Part shown: positions 1-8,591 of the stretch, piece by piece | How the letters are laid out: each line of letters begins with the position of its first letter | How positions within the stretch are numbered: the first letter of the stretch is position 1 | Source: a cyanobacterium endosymbiont of Rhopalodia gibberula | Lineage (GTDB): Bacteria; Cyanobacteriota; Cyanobacteriia; Cyanobacteriales; Microcystaceae | Assembly (NCBI RefSeq): GCF_003574135.1 | Contig: NZ_AP018341.1 | Span: 1,178,001 to 1,242,000 of the forward strand | Reading direction: 5' to 3' | DNA length: 64,000 nt | Notes under the pieces: model-generated | What the model was told of the DNA's origin: nothing | The model's database searches: none | What the model saw: the letters and a program-made list of their open reading frames with translations, nothing else | Position numbers and translations under genes: made by a program

Positions 1-623
1 TGGGCATAAAACCTAACTATCCCTCCACAGGTTATGGTTATATTGAACAAGGAGAAAAACAGGGCGGTTGTGAGGAGTTGCCAATCTATCGCGTCAGTCG
101 CTTTACTGAAAAACCTGATCAAGAAACTGCTCAATCTTTTATTGCAACAGGAAAGTTTAGCTGGAATAGTGGGATGTTTATTTTTCGGGCAGAAGTCGTA
201 CTCAAAGAATTAGAAACCTATGCCCCTAAGATGATGCAATTATTGAAAGACAAAGGCGAAGCAGCTTATTCTGAATTAGAAAAGATAAGTATTGACTATG
301 CTCTGATGGAAAAAACCCAGTTAGCTTACGTTTTACCAGCTCATTTTGTTTGGGATGATTTGGGAGACTGGAATTCTTTAGAAAGACTTACCAAAGGAAA
401 TAGGTCTAATGTAGATTTAGCTAATCACGTTCATTTAGATACCCAAGGGACGATCGTTTATTCGGGTGACAAAAACCACATTATTGCTACTATTGGATTA
501 AAAGATCTGGTGATTGTGCACGACGGTAATGTTACCCTAGTGATCAATAAAGAACGCACTCAAGACATCAAAAAACTATTAGAGTTATTGCAAGCTGACG
601 AACAATTAAAAAAGTATTTGTAA
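1..623 (+). CDS. Mannose-1-phosphate guanylyltransferase, 3' part (cut by window edge)
   Basis: The reading frame is open from base 3, so the gene begins before the window; the TTG at 78 is internal. The product would make GDP-mannose from mannose-1-phosphate and GTP, feeding surface glycans. The visible part carries the family's sugar-binding stretch: FTEKPD near the start, then WNSGMFIF, and a later FVWDDLGDW motif, as in the ManC/RfbM catalytic domain. It ends soon after the nucleotidyltransferase and left-handed helix region, with no cupin-type isomerase domain, so it is the short monofunctional form. About half the protein is seen. Confident of the family; the exact sugar nucleotide is inferred. 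Confidence 0.88.
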   Translation, partial: GIKPNYPSTGYGYIEQGEKQGGCEELPIYRVSRFTEKPDQETAQSFIATGKFSWNSGMFIFRAEVVLKELETYAPKMMQLLKDKGEAAYSELEKISIDYALMEKTQLAYVLPAHFVWDDLGDWNSLERLTKGNRSNVDLANHVHLDTQGTIVYSGDKNHIIATIGLKDLVIVHDGNVTLVINKERTQDIKKLLELLQADEQLKKYL

Positions 624-835
624 ATACCGGTATTGGATAGAATAATCATGAATCATTCCATTCCCTAACAGAAACAAATTAGGGATTATGAATGCTGGTT
701 CTTCCAGACTTTGAATACGATTAGTTTATAACTAACAACTTCTAAAATTTTTATTCTGAACCATACGCTATAACCCCAAAAACTCCCAATTCTTACTCAT
801 TGTGATGTTATCGTAGCTAATCGGGAAAAAATTTA

Positions 836-2485
836 ATGTTTTCTTTAACTCAAACCAGTGCACGTCAACGGGAAATTATCGAAGTAGTCCTCAGTAATGG
901 GTGGGACTATATGCGGGGGTTATTGACATTGGGAAAAGTTGATAACCCTCAGATTCCCCCACCTGAGGTTCTACGAAATATTCTAGTAGAATTAGGTCCA
1001 TTTTATGTAAAATTAGGACAAATTCTTAGTACTCGTCCTGATATTCTTTCTCCCAGCTATATCAAAGTGTTAACTGCTTTACAGGCTAATGTTCCCCCTG
1101 TGTGTTGGGCTGAGATTGAGGAGCTGCTTTTACAAGAATTACAACAACCTCTAGAGAATGTATTTGAAACCATTAATCATGAGCCAATTGCAGCCGGTTC
1201 TATTGGTCAAATTCATCGGGGCACTTTAATCAAAGGAACCGAAGTAGCGATTAAAATTCAAAGACCAGGAATCGATAAAATTGTTGCCCAAGATATTGCT
1301 TTAATTCAGGGAATTGCTGAGCTAGTTTCTTTTACGGAGTTTGGACAAAATTATGACATTGTTAAATTAACAGACGAGTTTGCTCAAGCTATTAAGTCGG
1401 AACTAGATTTTACCCAAGAGGGACGCTACACTGAGCGCATTAGCCGGAATTTAGCAACAGGTAGCTGGTTTGATCCTAAAGATTTAGTCGTTCCCCAAGT
1501 TTATTGGGAAGTTAGCACAAAAAAGATCCTAGTCTTGGAATGGTTAAATGGTCAACCCATCCTTAATGCAGATCTCAGTATATCTCCTAGTCGGAAATCT
1601 GTTGAGAAGCGGAAACAAGAGATAACAACCCTACTATTTAGAGCTTTTTTTCAACAGCTTTATATTGATGGGTTTTTCCATGCTGACCCTCATCCAGGAA
1701 ATATTTTTTACCTAGATGATGGCAGGGTTGCCATCATTGATTGTGGTATGGTGGGGCGACTTGATCCTCGAACTCAACAAATCTTAACAAAACTCTTATT
1801 AGCAATTTTTGACTTGGATGCCCAAAGTTGTACTCAGCTAACGATTGAGTTATCGGAGTCAGGACAACCTGTTAGTTTAGAAAAATTAAAAACAGATTAT
1901 GAAAGAATCTTACGAAAGTATTATGATTTAAGCATTGCTCAATTGAACTTTAGTGAAGTGGTTTATGAAATTATACAAATTGCTCGACAAAATAAAATAA
2001 AAGTTCCTGGAAACTTGGGATTATATGCTAAGTGCCTAGCCAATCTAGAAGGGACAGCCAGACAATTTAATCCTTCAGTCAACTTGTTTGATGAAATAAA
2101 ACCATTAATGACTGATTTATTTCGTCGTCAATTAGTAGGAGATACCCCATTACAAACTAATTTAAGAACTATTTTAGATTTAAAATCTATTTATTTGAAA
2201 ACTCCTCGGCAAATCGAGATACTATTAAATCGCTTATCTTCAGAAACTTTACAATGGAATTTGCGCCTAAAAGAATTAGATCCTCTACGCCGTAGTGTTG
2301 ATGCTTCTGCTAACCGTCTATCTTTTAGTATCGTTTTAGGTTCATTAATTGTAGGAGCAGCCATTATTTCTAATGGGTCTAAAACTCAACAATTATCTAC
2401 GATTAGTGTAGCTTTATTTGCCGCAGCAAGTTTATTAGGAGTGTGGTTACTTATTAGTATTTTAAGATCAGGACGTTTAAAGTAA
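836..2485 (+). CDS. ABC1 (AarF/UbiB) family atypical kinase
   Basis: 549 residues, the usual length for cyanobacterial ABC1 proteins. The signature parts appear in order: YVKLGQ (about residue 57), an alanine-rich nucleotide loop AAGSIGQIH (about 119), VAIKIQRPG with the ATP-contacting lysine (about 137), HADPHPGN (about 282) and the metal-binding IIDCG (about 299). Two hydrophobic segments at the C-terminus (about 495-515 and 525-545) suggest a membrane anchor. Family members support prenylquinone synthesis or turnover; several paralogues exist per cyanobacterium and I cannot tell which this is. It stands alone, 212 bases after the preceding gene. The ATG gives a full-length N-terminus. Confidence 0.9.
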   Translation: MFSLTQTSARQREIIEVVLSNGWDYMRGLLTLGKVDNPQIPPPEVLRNILVELGPFYVKLGQILSTRPDILSPSYIKVLTALQANVPPVCWAEIEELLLQELQQPLENVFETINHEPIAAGSIGQIHRGTLIKGTEVAIKIQRPGIDKIVAQDIALIQGIAELVSFTEFGQNYDIVKLTDEFAQAIKSELDFTQEGRYTERISRNLATGSWFDPKDLVVPQVYWEVSTKKILVLEWLNGQPILNADLSISPSRKSVEKRKQEITTLLFRAFFQQLYIDGFFHADPHPGNIFYLDDGRVAIIDCGMVGRLDPRTQQILTKLLLAIFDLDAQSCTQLTIELSESGQPVSLEKLKTDYERILRKYYDLSIAQLNFSEVVYEIIQIARQNKIKVPGNLGLYAKCLANLEGTARQFNPSVNLFDEIKPLMTDLFRRQLVGDTPLQTNLRTILDLKSIYLKTPRQIEILLNRLSSETLQWNLRLKELDPLRRSVDASANRLSFSIVLGSLIVGAAIISNGSKTQQLSTISVALFAAASLLGVWLLISILRSGRLK

Positions 2486-3079
2486 ATGTTTTTTTATTTA
2501 GAAAACTTTTTATTAAATAGATAATAAGCTGTAGTACAAGTTAAGTAGTAATTAGTTACCATCTTTAATGTAAAAATATTTAATCATGTATACACGATTA
2601 AACACCGTGAAAAGAATTTTTCATAGGTAGGTACGGTTTACTATGATAAATTCAACTTTCTAAGCCAATGCTTGTAAAAATTTTAATAAATCTAATAATT
2701 TATTACCTAACTATTAAAATTTTTCTACCAATTTAAAAATTATATAGACAGTTAAGCAACTACAGAACTGTATATCAATTCCATTTTTATTTTTAGCCAT
2801 GAGTTCATCTAAGTTTGAGTGCACTTTTAAAGATTTTTATAAAATTAGAATTGCAAAATGATGACAACAAATTTCTGTATCTTGATGCGCATTTACCAGT
2901 AATATTTAACAATACGTGGCGTATATACTGTTTTTCCTTGATTTATTTCAGCTTCTGAAAGTTAGAGACTAGTCTATATTTTTCTGTCTATATTTTTCTC
3001 TTTTTTTTATATCATAAAAATTTATAACTCTAGCCTCTGAGTAAATAGCCTTAAAAAAACAAAATCTAAATCATATTAA
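2486..3079. other. AT-rich gap without a recognisable gene
   Basis: No frame of useful length. The stretch is AT-rich and leads into the transposase remnant that follows. I see nothing supportable in it. Confidence 0.6.
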
Positions 3080-3720
3080 TCTTTAAAACCCTTTCGGTAG
3101 TTGCATAAGTTTTTATTTAATTAAATCCTCTTTCTGTTATACTTCGTTCTGAAATACAAATTAGTAGAAAAAATAAGTATAATTTTTTTGTTTCCATTAT
3201 TTCTGTTTTGCTTTAACTAAACTACTTGTATGCACTAAATTATTATCAATAATAATTACCGTATCTATTCCTTCATGTTTATAGTATTTTCCTCTCTATT
3301 TAAAATTTTTATAAAATTTTTTATAATTAAGTTAATTTTTTATTTAAAGTGATAAAAGTTTTTATTAAGTTCGTATACTTCTATTATATTTAGTTATTTT
3401 TTTACTTATTGGGTAATTAGATATTTTTTCTGCTTAAATAATTTTTAAATAATTTATTTAAAAATTGTATTTTGTTAAAAACAATAAATTGACCTAATAT
3501 AAAATTTATTTATCTTTCTTTCCTCCTGTATTAAAGATGATATTTTTGCTTTTATTCTTTTTTTAAAAATTAGATATAAGTTAACTTTTAATTATTTTGG
3601 CTAGTTTTTTAGGCATGCCGGTGTCTAAAAATAGCTTTTTAGAAACTTTAAAAAACTATTTTAATTCATCTCTTTACTTATTTTTTCTTTCTTAATTGAA
3701 TATTTCCTGTTTTCTAAAAC
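3080..3720 (-). pseudogene. Decayed IS630-family transposase
   Basis: Read on the minus strand, pieces of an IS630-type transposase can be followed in several frames. Near 3620 the complement reads GMPKKLAKIIK, the same N-terminal helix as GRLPKDLAKIIR in the copy near 12.1 kb. Near 3190-3280 it reads DTVIIIDNNLVHTSSLVKAK, the DDE-domain strand with the D-N-x-x-x-H pattern. Stops and frameshifts run throughout, so no protein can be made. Sister fragments lie near 11.6-12.3, 27.7-28.2, 36.8-37.3 and 56 kb. Borders are approximate and I did not find the terminal inverted repeats. Confidence 0.7.
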
Positions 3721-4318
3721 AAATAACTACATATTGCTGTTGATTCTTAAAAAGAAAGACTAATTTTTAGAATTAAGTAACTATTTACCATTTATCACAA
3801 TGTATTTGTACAAAATAAATCTGTATTTCTTCTGATAAAAAAACTTACTCTTTATAGTTAACACAATCTCTTTTTAAAGAAACAATCTTCGATTTATTAG
3901 TTTTTTTTATGCTTAAATTTTTTATTTTCCTTTTAAAGAGTTTTTAGATTGTAACAATCTCTTACTTTGCTGATTTTATAGGAGATTGATAATACAATAA
4001 TTACTTTCTGATAATTCTTGAATAAGTTTTTTTAATAAACTTCGTGAAAATTAATGTAGTTAAAAGTTTGTTTTTTTCAAAATTTTCTCTCTCAGATTTA
4101 ATAAATTAAGATTTTTTTGTCTTCTGTTCTTAACATTTAATACTTCTGCTTATAATGATTGATATAACAAATTACTGTTACTCACTAGCGAGAATACTTC
4201 CATTGCTTTTAGTATTTACTTTATGAATATCCTCTTATTGATTTTTTTTGAAAAAAAGAGAAAATATGATATTAAGTTAGTAATCAATAGTTATTGGCGT
4301 TTTATTTAGACTGGAATT
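3721..4318. other. AT-rich gap upstream of the metallophosphoesterase
   Basis: About 600 bases of very AT-rich sequence with no persistent frame. It presumably contains the promoter of the gene starting at 4319, but no clear sigma-70 pair stands out against the base composition. Confidence 0.5.
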
Positions 4319-5419
4319 ATGAATTTAAATCGCCGTCAATTCTTGATTGCCAGTGGAAGTTTATGTGGGTTAAGAATTGCTACTTCAACGCATCCAGGAT
4401 TGAGAAGTGAGAATACAAACTTTCAACTTCCATCTACCCCCATTCAAAAATCCAAAAATTCCCCTATTTCTTACCCTTTGGCCGTTGCCCCCCCAGGATT
4501 ATTTGCTCCTGTACGAGGAAACACCAGAATTGTTGTTATTAGCGATCTTAATAGTCAATATGGGTCTACCATTTATGAATCAGAAGTTAAACAAGCAATC
4601 ACTCTTATTCCAGGGTGGAAACCTAACTTAGTATTGTGCGGGGGGGATATGATTGCTGGACAAAAAAGATCCCTTACCACAAACCAAATTCAAGCCATGT
4701 GGTCAGCTTTTGATACTAATATCAGTGGCCCTTTACGTCATTTTAAGATTCCCTTTGGGTTTACCATGGGTAACCATGATGGATCAGGAGCAATTTATCA
4801 AGGAAGATATACTTTTGCATTTGAAAGAGAATTAGCTTCAAATTATTGGAATAAACCGACCCATAATCCAGGATTAAACTTTATTGATCGGGTTAATTTT
4901 CCTTTTTATTACAGTTTTATTCAAAATGATATTTTCTATCTAGTTTTGGATGCTTCCACCCATATTATCTCCTCTGAACAGTTAACCTGGATAAAAAAAA
5001 GTTTAGCAAGTTCCACAGCGCAAAAAGCAAGATTAAGACTGGTTATTGGTCATCTCCCTCTTTATCCTATAGCCGTAGGACGGAATAATGTAGGAAATTT
5101 TTTAAGTGAGGGGGAAACATTACAGTTAGTGTTAGAACGCTATAAAGTTCATACTTATATTAGTGGACATCATCACGCCTATTATCCAGGAAAAAAAGAC
5201 CGATTAGAATTACTTCATATCGGTGTGTTGGGAGCAGGTCCCAGGAAGTTACTAAACAGTAATATTATTCCCAGCAAAACTTTAACAGTAGTTGATATTG
5301 ATCTAAATTCTCAGACTACCGATTATACGACTTATGATATGAAGACTCTGGAAGTTATCGATATTAAAACGTTGCCTAAATTTATTGGGAAAGTGCGGCG
5401 AAAAGATCTTAATGGTTGA
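4319..5419 (+). CDS. Tat-exported calcineurin-like metallophosphoesterase
   Basis: 366 residues. The N-terminus has a twin-arginine signal (NRRQFLIASG, residues 4-13) followed by a short hydrophobic stretch, so export of a folded, metal-loaded enzyme through the Tat channel is expected; tatC is at 49.9 kb. The metal-binding blocks of the calcineurin-like fold are present in order: VISDLN (about 73), CGGDM (about 108), GNHDG (about 150), IGHLP (about 243) and SGHHH (about 281). The substrate is unknown; the family includes phosphodiesterases and phosphomonoesterases. The gene is alone, with AT-rich sequence upstream. Overlapping frames inside it are shadows. Confidence 0.88.
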   Translation: MNLNRRQFLIASGSLCGLRIATSTHPGLRSENTNFQLPSTPIQKSKNSPISYPLAVAPPGLFAPVRGNTRIVVISDLNSQYGSTIYESEVKQAITLIPGWKPNLVLCGGDMIAGQKRSLTTNQIQAMWSAFDTNISGPLRHFKIPFGFTMGNHDGSGAIYQGRYTFAFERELASNYWNKPTHNPGLNFIDRVNFPFYYSFIQNDIFYLVLDASTHIISSEQLTWIKKSLASSTAQKARLRLVIGHLPLYPIAVGRNNVGNFLSEGETLQLVLERYKVHTYISGHHHAYYPGKKDRLELLHIGVLGAGPRKLLNSNIIPSKTLTVVDIDLNSQTTDYTTYDMKTLEVIDIKTLPKFIGKVRRKDLNG

Positions 5420-5494
5420 CTCAAATTCTTGACAGGAGATAAACAATTGACGAAGAGGTCAATTTGATTGACTTTTCCTAAGTAAAATCCATCG

Positions 5495-5861
5495 TTATAC
5501 TAATTTTACATTGAACTCATCATTATTAAAAGTCCATCGTTTCAATTCTTCTGACTCAAAACGAGGCAATAAATCAAAAGTCTCTCGTAACACATCATCA
5601 ACGGCTTTATATGCAATCTGTACTCCACCGTCAAAGATAACCTCCCCTTGTTGGTTAACAATCACAGTTTTAAGGATTCTACCATAATAAGAGAACCCTG
5701 GTTCTTGAGAAGAAAAATCCTCTTTAGGAAGAATGGGATCGACATTGATTAGATGAGATATTAACAACCCTGTTATAAAATTGCTGCATTCGAGAAACAA
5801 TAATGGCAAATTGCTCACAATCTTGATTGTCATCAAGACAAAAAATTAAAACTGTGGGCAT
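5495..5861 (-). pseudogene. Small unidentified gene broken by a frameshift
   Basis: The open frame ending at 5495 covers only the C-terminal part (from about INVDPILP, through GRILKTVIVNQQGE, to the stop). Its natural N-terminus lies in another frame, starting at the ATG at 5861 (MPTVLIFCLDDNQDCEQF). The two pieces meet around 5760, where reading must shift once; ATGs inside the downstream frame, such as at 5836, look fortuitous. Joined, they would give a soluble protein of about 120 residues. I do not recognise the family. It may be a recent pseudogene or a sequencing error, since the rest of both pieces is clean. Confidence 0.55.
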
Positions 5862-6158
5862 TTACCGTTTCAAACTATCAGTTAAGCTTAATCTTGTTGG
5901 ATCCAGAGAACTGTTCCCTGCATAGACAACAAAAATATTGCCGCCAAAAAATCATAATCGATATTTACCCAAGCTGTAGAGATTTCCCTGGTTCCTAAAA
6001 TTACTTACTTCCATAGTTATGACAAGGATGAAACAGATTTTAATCTGATTGTTCCACCAGCAATTTCCTATTAGTCGTGATAAACGCCATGGTTATTAAA
6101 AACCTTCATTTTTATGTTTAGTTAAAATAAAGTCACAAAAAATATTCTAAGAAATCTT

Positions 6159-6668
6159 GTGACTCAGCAGCCAACTACAGCACAATCAACCTATCGAAAA
6201 ATTTCCATACAGACAAAGTTTGCCAATAGCTACTATGCTATTTTAGGACTTTATCCGTCTGCTTCTGCCGTCGAAATTCGGAGGGCTTATCGGGAGTTGA
6301 GTAAACGTTACCATCCGGATACCACGGACTTACCCCCAGAAGTAGCTACAAAGCAATTCCAAAAGCTTAACGAAGCCTATGGAACTCTAAGTAATCCTGA
6401 AAAACGATCACTCTACGATCTGCAAATTGGTTATTCTCGTCAGAATGTGATTCAAACTCTCGATGAGAGTCCCAAACAAAAGGTTTTAGGAACTTCTCCA
6501 TGGCGAAATTCAGCTTATTTTGATTCAAGTAATCGTCCTTTGTCAGCCGGAGAAATTTTCGTTCTGTTTATTTTAGGATTAACTTTTGTAGTATGTATAA
6601 TCTTGGCGATCGCTATTAGTCTCTTTAGAGGAAATCAAATTTTTTCTTTTACTGCAGTCTTTCCTTAA
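6159..6668 (+). CDS. J-domain protein with C-terminal membrane anchor
   Basis: 169 residues from a GTG start. A complete J domain occupies about residues 22-87: it opens with NSYYAILGLYPSAS, has the invariant HPD in SKRYHPDTTD (about 51-53) and closes with the helix ending KRSLYDLQ. The J domain stimulates the ATPase of a DnaK-type chaperone. A hydrophobic segment at about 129-153 should anchor it in a membrane. It lacks the Gly/Phe and zinc regions of DnaJ itself, so it is a type III J protein of unknown client. A HIP1 octamer lies within the gene at 6606-6613. Confidence 0.88.
   Translation: MTQQPTTAQSTYRKISIQTKFANSYYAILGLYPSASAVEIRRAYRELSKRYHPDTTDLPPEVATKQFQKLNEAYGTLSNPEKRSLYDLQIGYSRQNVIQTLDESPKQKVLGTSPWRNSAYFDSSNRPLSAGEIFVLFILGLTFVVCIILAIAISLFRGNQIFSFTAVFP
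6606..6613. repeat. HIP1 octamer
   Basis: GCGATCGC, the palindrome overrepresented in many cyanobacterial genomes. Further copies are at 31496-31503 and 42058-42065. Few are left in this window. Confidence 0.8.
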
Positions 6669-7110
6669 CAACCTACTTCTTAAATAAGGAATAATAAAGT
6701 GGCTTGACTACTGACAGACTGAATTAGTGGACTTATCGAATTTCTAGATGAGTGACTTCATTATGACATTACCTCCTCTTGAGACTCTTCTTTATAACCA
6801 TCTTCTTCCTAAGATTAACAAATAGCTTGTCGAAATCTAGGCTAATCTTGAATAATTAACAGTTTGCTCTCCTAATCCTAAAGCAGAAACCGTAGATGAA
6901 GAGATTACACGAACTTTTAAATACTCTCTAAGTCGCTAAGGGCTTGAATCAGCTGTTTGTTCAAATTCTCTAGATATCTTCAATAGTGATCTTTTTTTTC
7001 AAAACGAGACGAAGTGACTCATTTACTAATAAAATAAGAGTAAGGGGCCTGCTGTCCTTCCAAGAACTGCAAGCCACGGTTTGATGTTGTTACCTTGATT
7101 GAAGTAGTAA
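6669..7110 (+). other. Gap with a possible gene remnant or small-RNA gene
   Basis: From 6763 the plus strand reads MTLPPLETLLYNHLLPKINK before a stop, then coding-like fragments (CSPNPKAETVDEEI) in shifted frames. This suggests a decayed gene that I cannot name. The last 100 bases are less AT-rich and run directly into the terminator-like hairpin at 7111, so a non-coding RNA ending there is an alternative. Confidence 0.35.
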
Positions 7111-7152
7111 GCGTTGTTTAGTTTAGCCTCTAAACGACGCTATTTTTTATTT
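7111..7152 (+). terminator. Rho-independent terminator, plus strand
   Basis: A 12-base-pair stem with one G-U pair (arms AGCGTTGTTTAG and CTAAACGACGCT) with a short loop is followed by a T-rich run (ATTTTTTATTT). The orientation fits a transcript coming from the left, where no intact gene exists. It lies 40 bases beyond the end of the minus-strand cyAbrB gene but has no T-run in that direction. Confidence 0.65.
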
Positions 7153-7190
7153 GGCTAAGTCTAGAAAAACTGAATGGATTAACATTAATT

Positions 7191-7574
7191 TTATTCCTCA
7201 TAATCATCAAGTTCACCAAGTTGTCTGAGATGGATATGCTTCCGCCCTAAGGTAATTTCGAATTCGTCCCCTGGTTGTAGACCCATTTTTTTTGTGTAAG
7301 CTGAACCAATCAAAAGATTACCATTGGATTGCACACTAATTCTATAACTAGCTGAACGTCCGCCTCTTCCCTGCCCTTCCGAAGAGCTATCTAATTCAAT
7401 TCCTTCCGCGTCAATTAAGGCGTTAAGAAATTTCATCATGTTGACTCGTTCTATACCATTTTTAGTTTGGGTATAGTAGCCACAAGCTCTAGCTTTTTCT
7501 TCTTTACCGAGGTTACCTAGCGCTTTAACTTTTTCGACTAATGCTGTACCGGTCAGGGGTGTATCTTGACTCAT
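7191..7574 (-). CDS. cyAbrB transcriptional regulator
   Basis: 127 residues, typical of the two-member cyAbrB family found throughout cyanobacteria. The N-terminal half has the conserved TPLTGTALVEKVK opening and ACGYYTQTKNG; the C-terminal half carries the AbrB-like DNA-binding region with GSAYTKKMGLQPGDEFEI and HIHLRQL. These proteins act as global regulators of carbon/nitrogen balance and other genes. I cannot decide between the cyAbrB1 and cyAbrB2 lineages by eye. It diverges from the Rrf2 gene at 7889, with 314 bases between the two starts that should hold both promoters. Confidence 0.88.
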   Translation of the reverse strand: MSQDTPLTGTALVEKVKALGNLGKEEKARACGYYTQTKNGIERVNMMKFLNALIDAEGIELDSSSEGQGRGGRSASYRISVQSNGNLLIGSAYTKKMGLQPGDEFEITLGRKHIHLRQLGELDDYEE

Positions 7575-7888
7575 TAACTTAAACAGTAACTAAATGAATA
7601 ATATGGTTGACAGATTAGAGATCTAAGATGACACCGAGCAACTCAAAAAGTGCCACGATTGCTAACTATCTCCCCCTCTATTTTACACACAACAAGTAAA
7701 CTTTATCTACCATCTGACCAGATCAATAATAATCTATTGCTCTCGATCTTTAAATAAGAATCATCTACAGAATTTACAAATATTTGAGTCTCAGGGTTTT
7801 TGTTGAGAATAACGTGTTATAAAATCAACAACACACCCTTTAACAGTGCCTTATAGTCTACTCAAAACTAAGGTAACAAACTAACCAA

Positions 7889-8332
7889 ATGAAGTTAACA
7901 ACTCGCGGTCATTATAGCGTTAAAGCTTTGCTGGATCTTAGCTTACAGCCTAACTATGGTCCAACTTCAGTAAAAGCGATAGCAAGACGACAAGATTTAC
8001 CAGCTCCTTACTTAGAAAAATTACTAATTGAAATGCGTCATTCTGGGCTAGTTAAGTCAGTACGTGGTTCTCAAGGAGGCTATCAATTGGCCTGTCAACC
8101 TAATCAAATTTCCCTAGGACAAATTCTGGATGCAGTTGAAGAAAAAAACCAACCTTTGTCAGGTTATCAGCCCGATCTTACTCAGGGATCAGATTGGGTT
8201 GCATTTAGTTTATGGAAGCGGCTTCATGAGAAACTTAAAGAGGCACTTTACAAGATTACTCTTGCTGATCTTTATTATGATGCTCGCAGTTGGCAAGCTT
8301 CTCAAGGAGAAGCAACAAGTTTTGTGGTATAA
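7889..8332 (+). CDS. Rrf2-family transcriptional regulator without the cysteine cluster
   Basis: 147 residues. The N-terminal winged helix is clear: MKLTTRGHYSVKALLDL, then PAPYLEKLLIEMRHSGLVKSVRG and SQGGYQL, the recognition-helix and wing regions of Rrf2/IscR. The three-cysteine iron-sulphur motif of IscR is absent; only one Cys is present (about residue 70), so this is a cluster-free or differently sensing member. It lies 260 bases before cobD on the same strand. A hairpin at 8427 between them probably ends its transcript. Confidence 0.88.
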   Translation: MKLTTRGHYSVKALLDLSLQPNYGPTSVKAIARRQDLPAPYLEKLLIEMRHSGLVKSVRGSQGGYQLACQPNQISLGQILDAVEEKNQPLSGYQPDLTQGSDWVAFSLWKRLHEKLKEALYKITLADLYYDARSWQASQGEATSFVV

Positions 8333-8426
8333 GAGACTAATACTTAATATCTAAAAACCAATTAAGTCACTATAAAACTTGATGTTATTTTTGTCTGCTA
8401 AGCTTATGTGTCACTATTAAGTAGTA

Positions 8427-8466
8427 TTTTTCTTGATTAAAATCAAATAATTTTAATCAAGAAAAA
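8427..8466. terminator. Perfect 17-bp hairpin after the Rrf2 gene
   Basis: Arms 8427-8443 and 8450-8466 are exact reverse complements with a 6-base loop. Each arm ends in an A or T run, so it could work as a bidirectional Rho-independent terminator for the gene ending at 8332. Confidence 0.6.
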
Positions 8467-8591
8467 ATATTGATAAATCAAGTTTTTTTATAAACGATTT
8501 AGTGAAAATAATTTAGATAAAAAATTTAATAAAACTATAAACTTTAATAACCTCACTAAAAAAATAATTTTAACTAAAAAATAATCAGATT

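Noticed and set aside
4407-4835. Two short plus-strand frames (74 and 60 codons)
   Set aside because: They lie inside the metallophosphoesterase in another frame and have no features of their own.
8130-8354. 74-codon frame overlapping the Rrf2 gene
   Set aside because: Out-of-frame shadow of a well-recognised gene.
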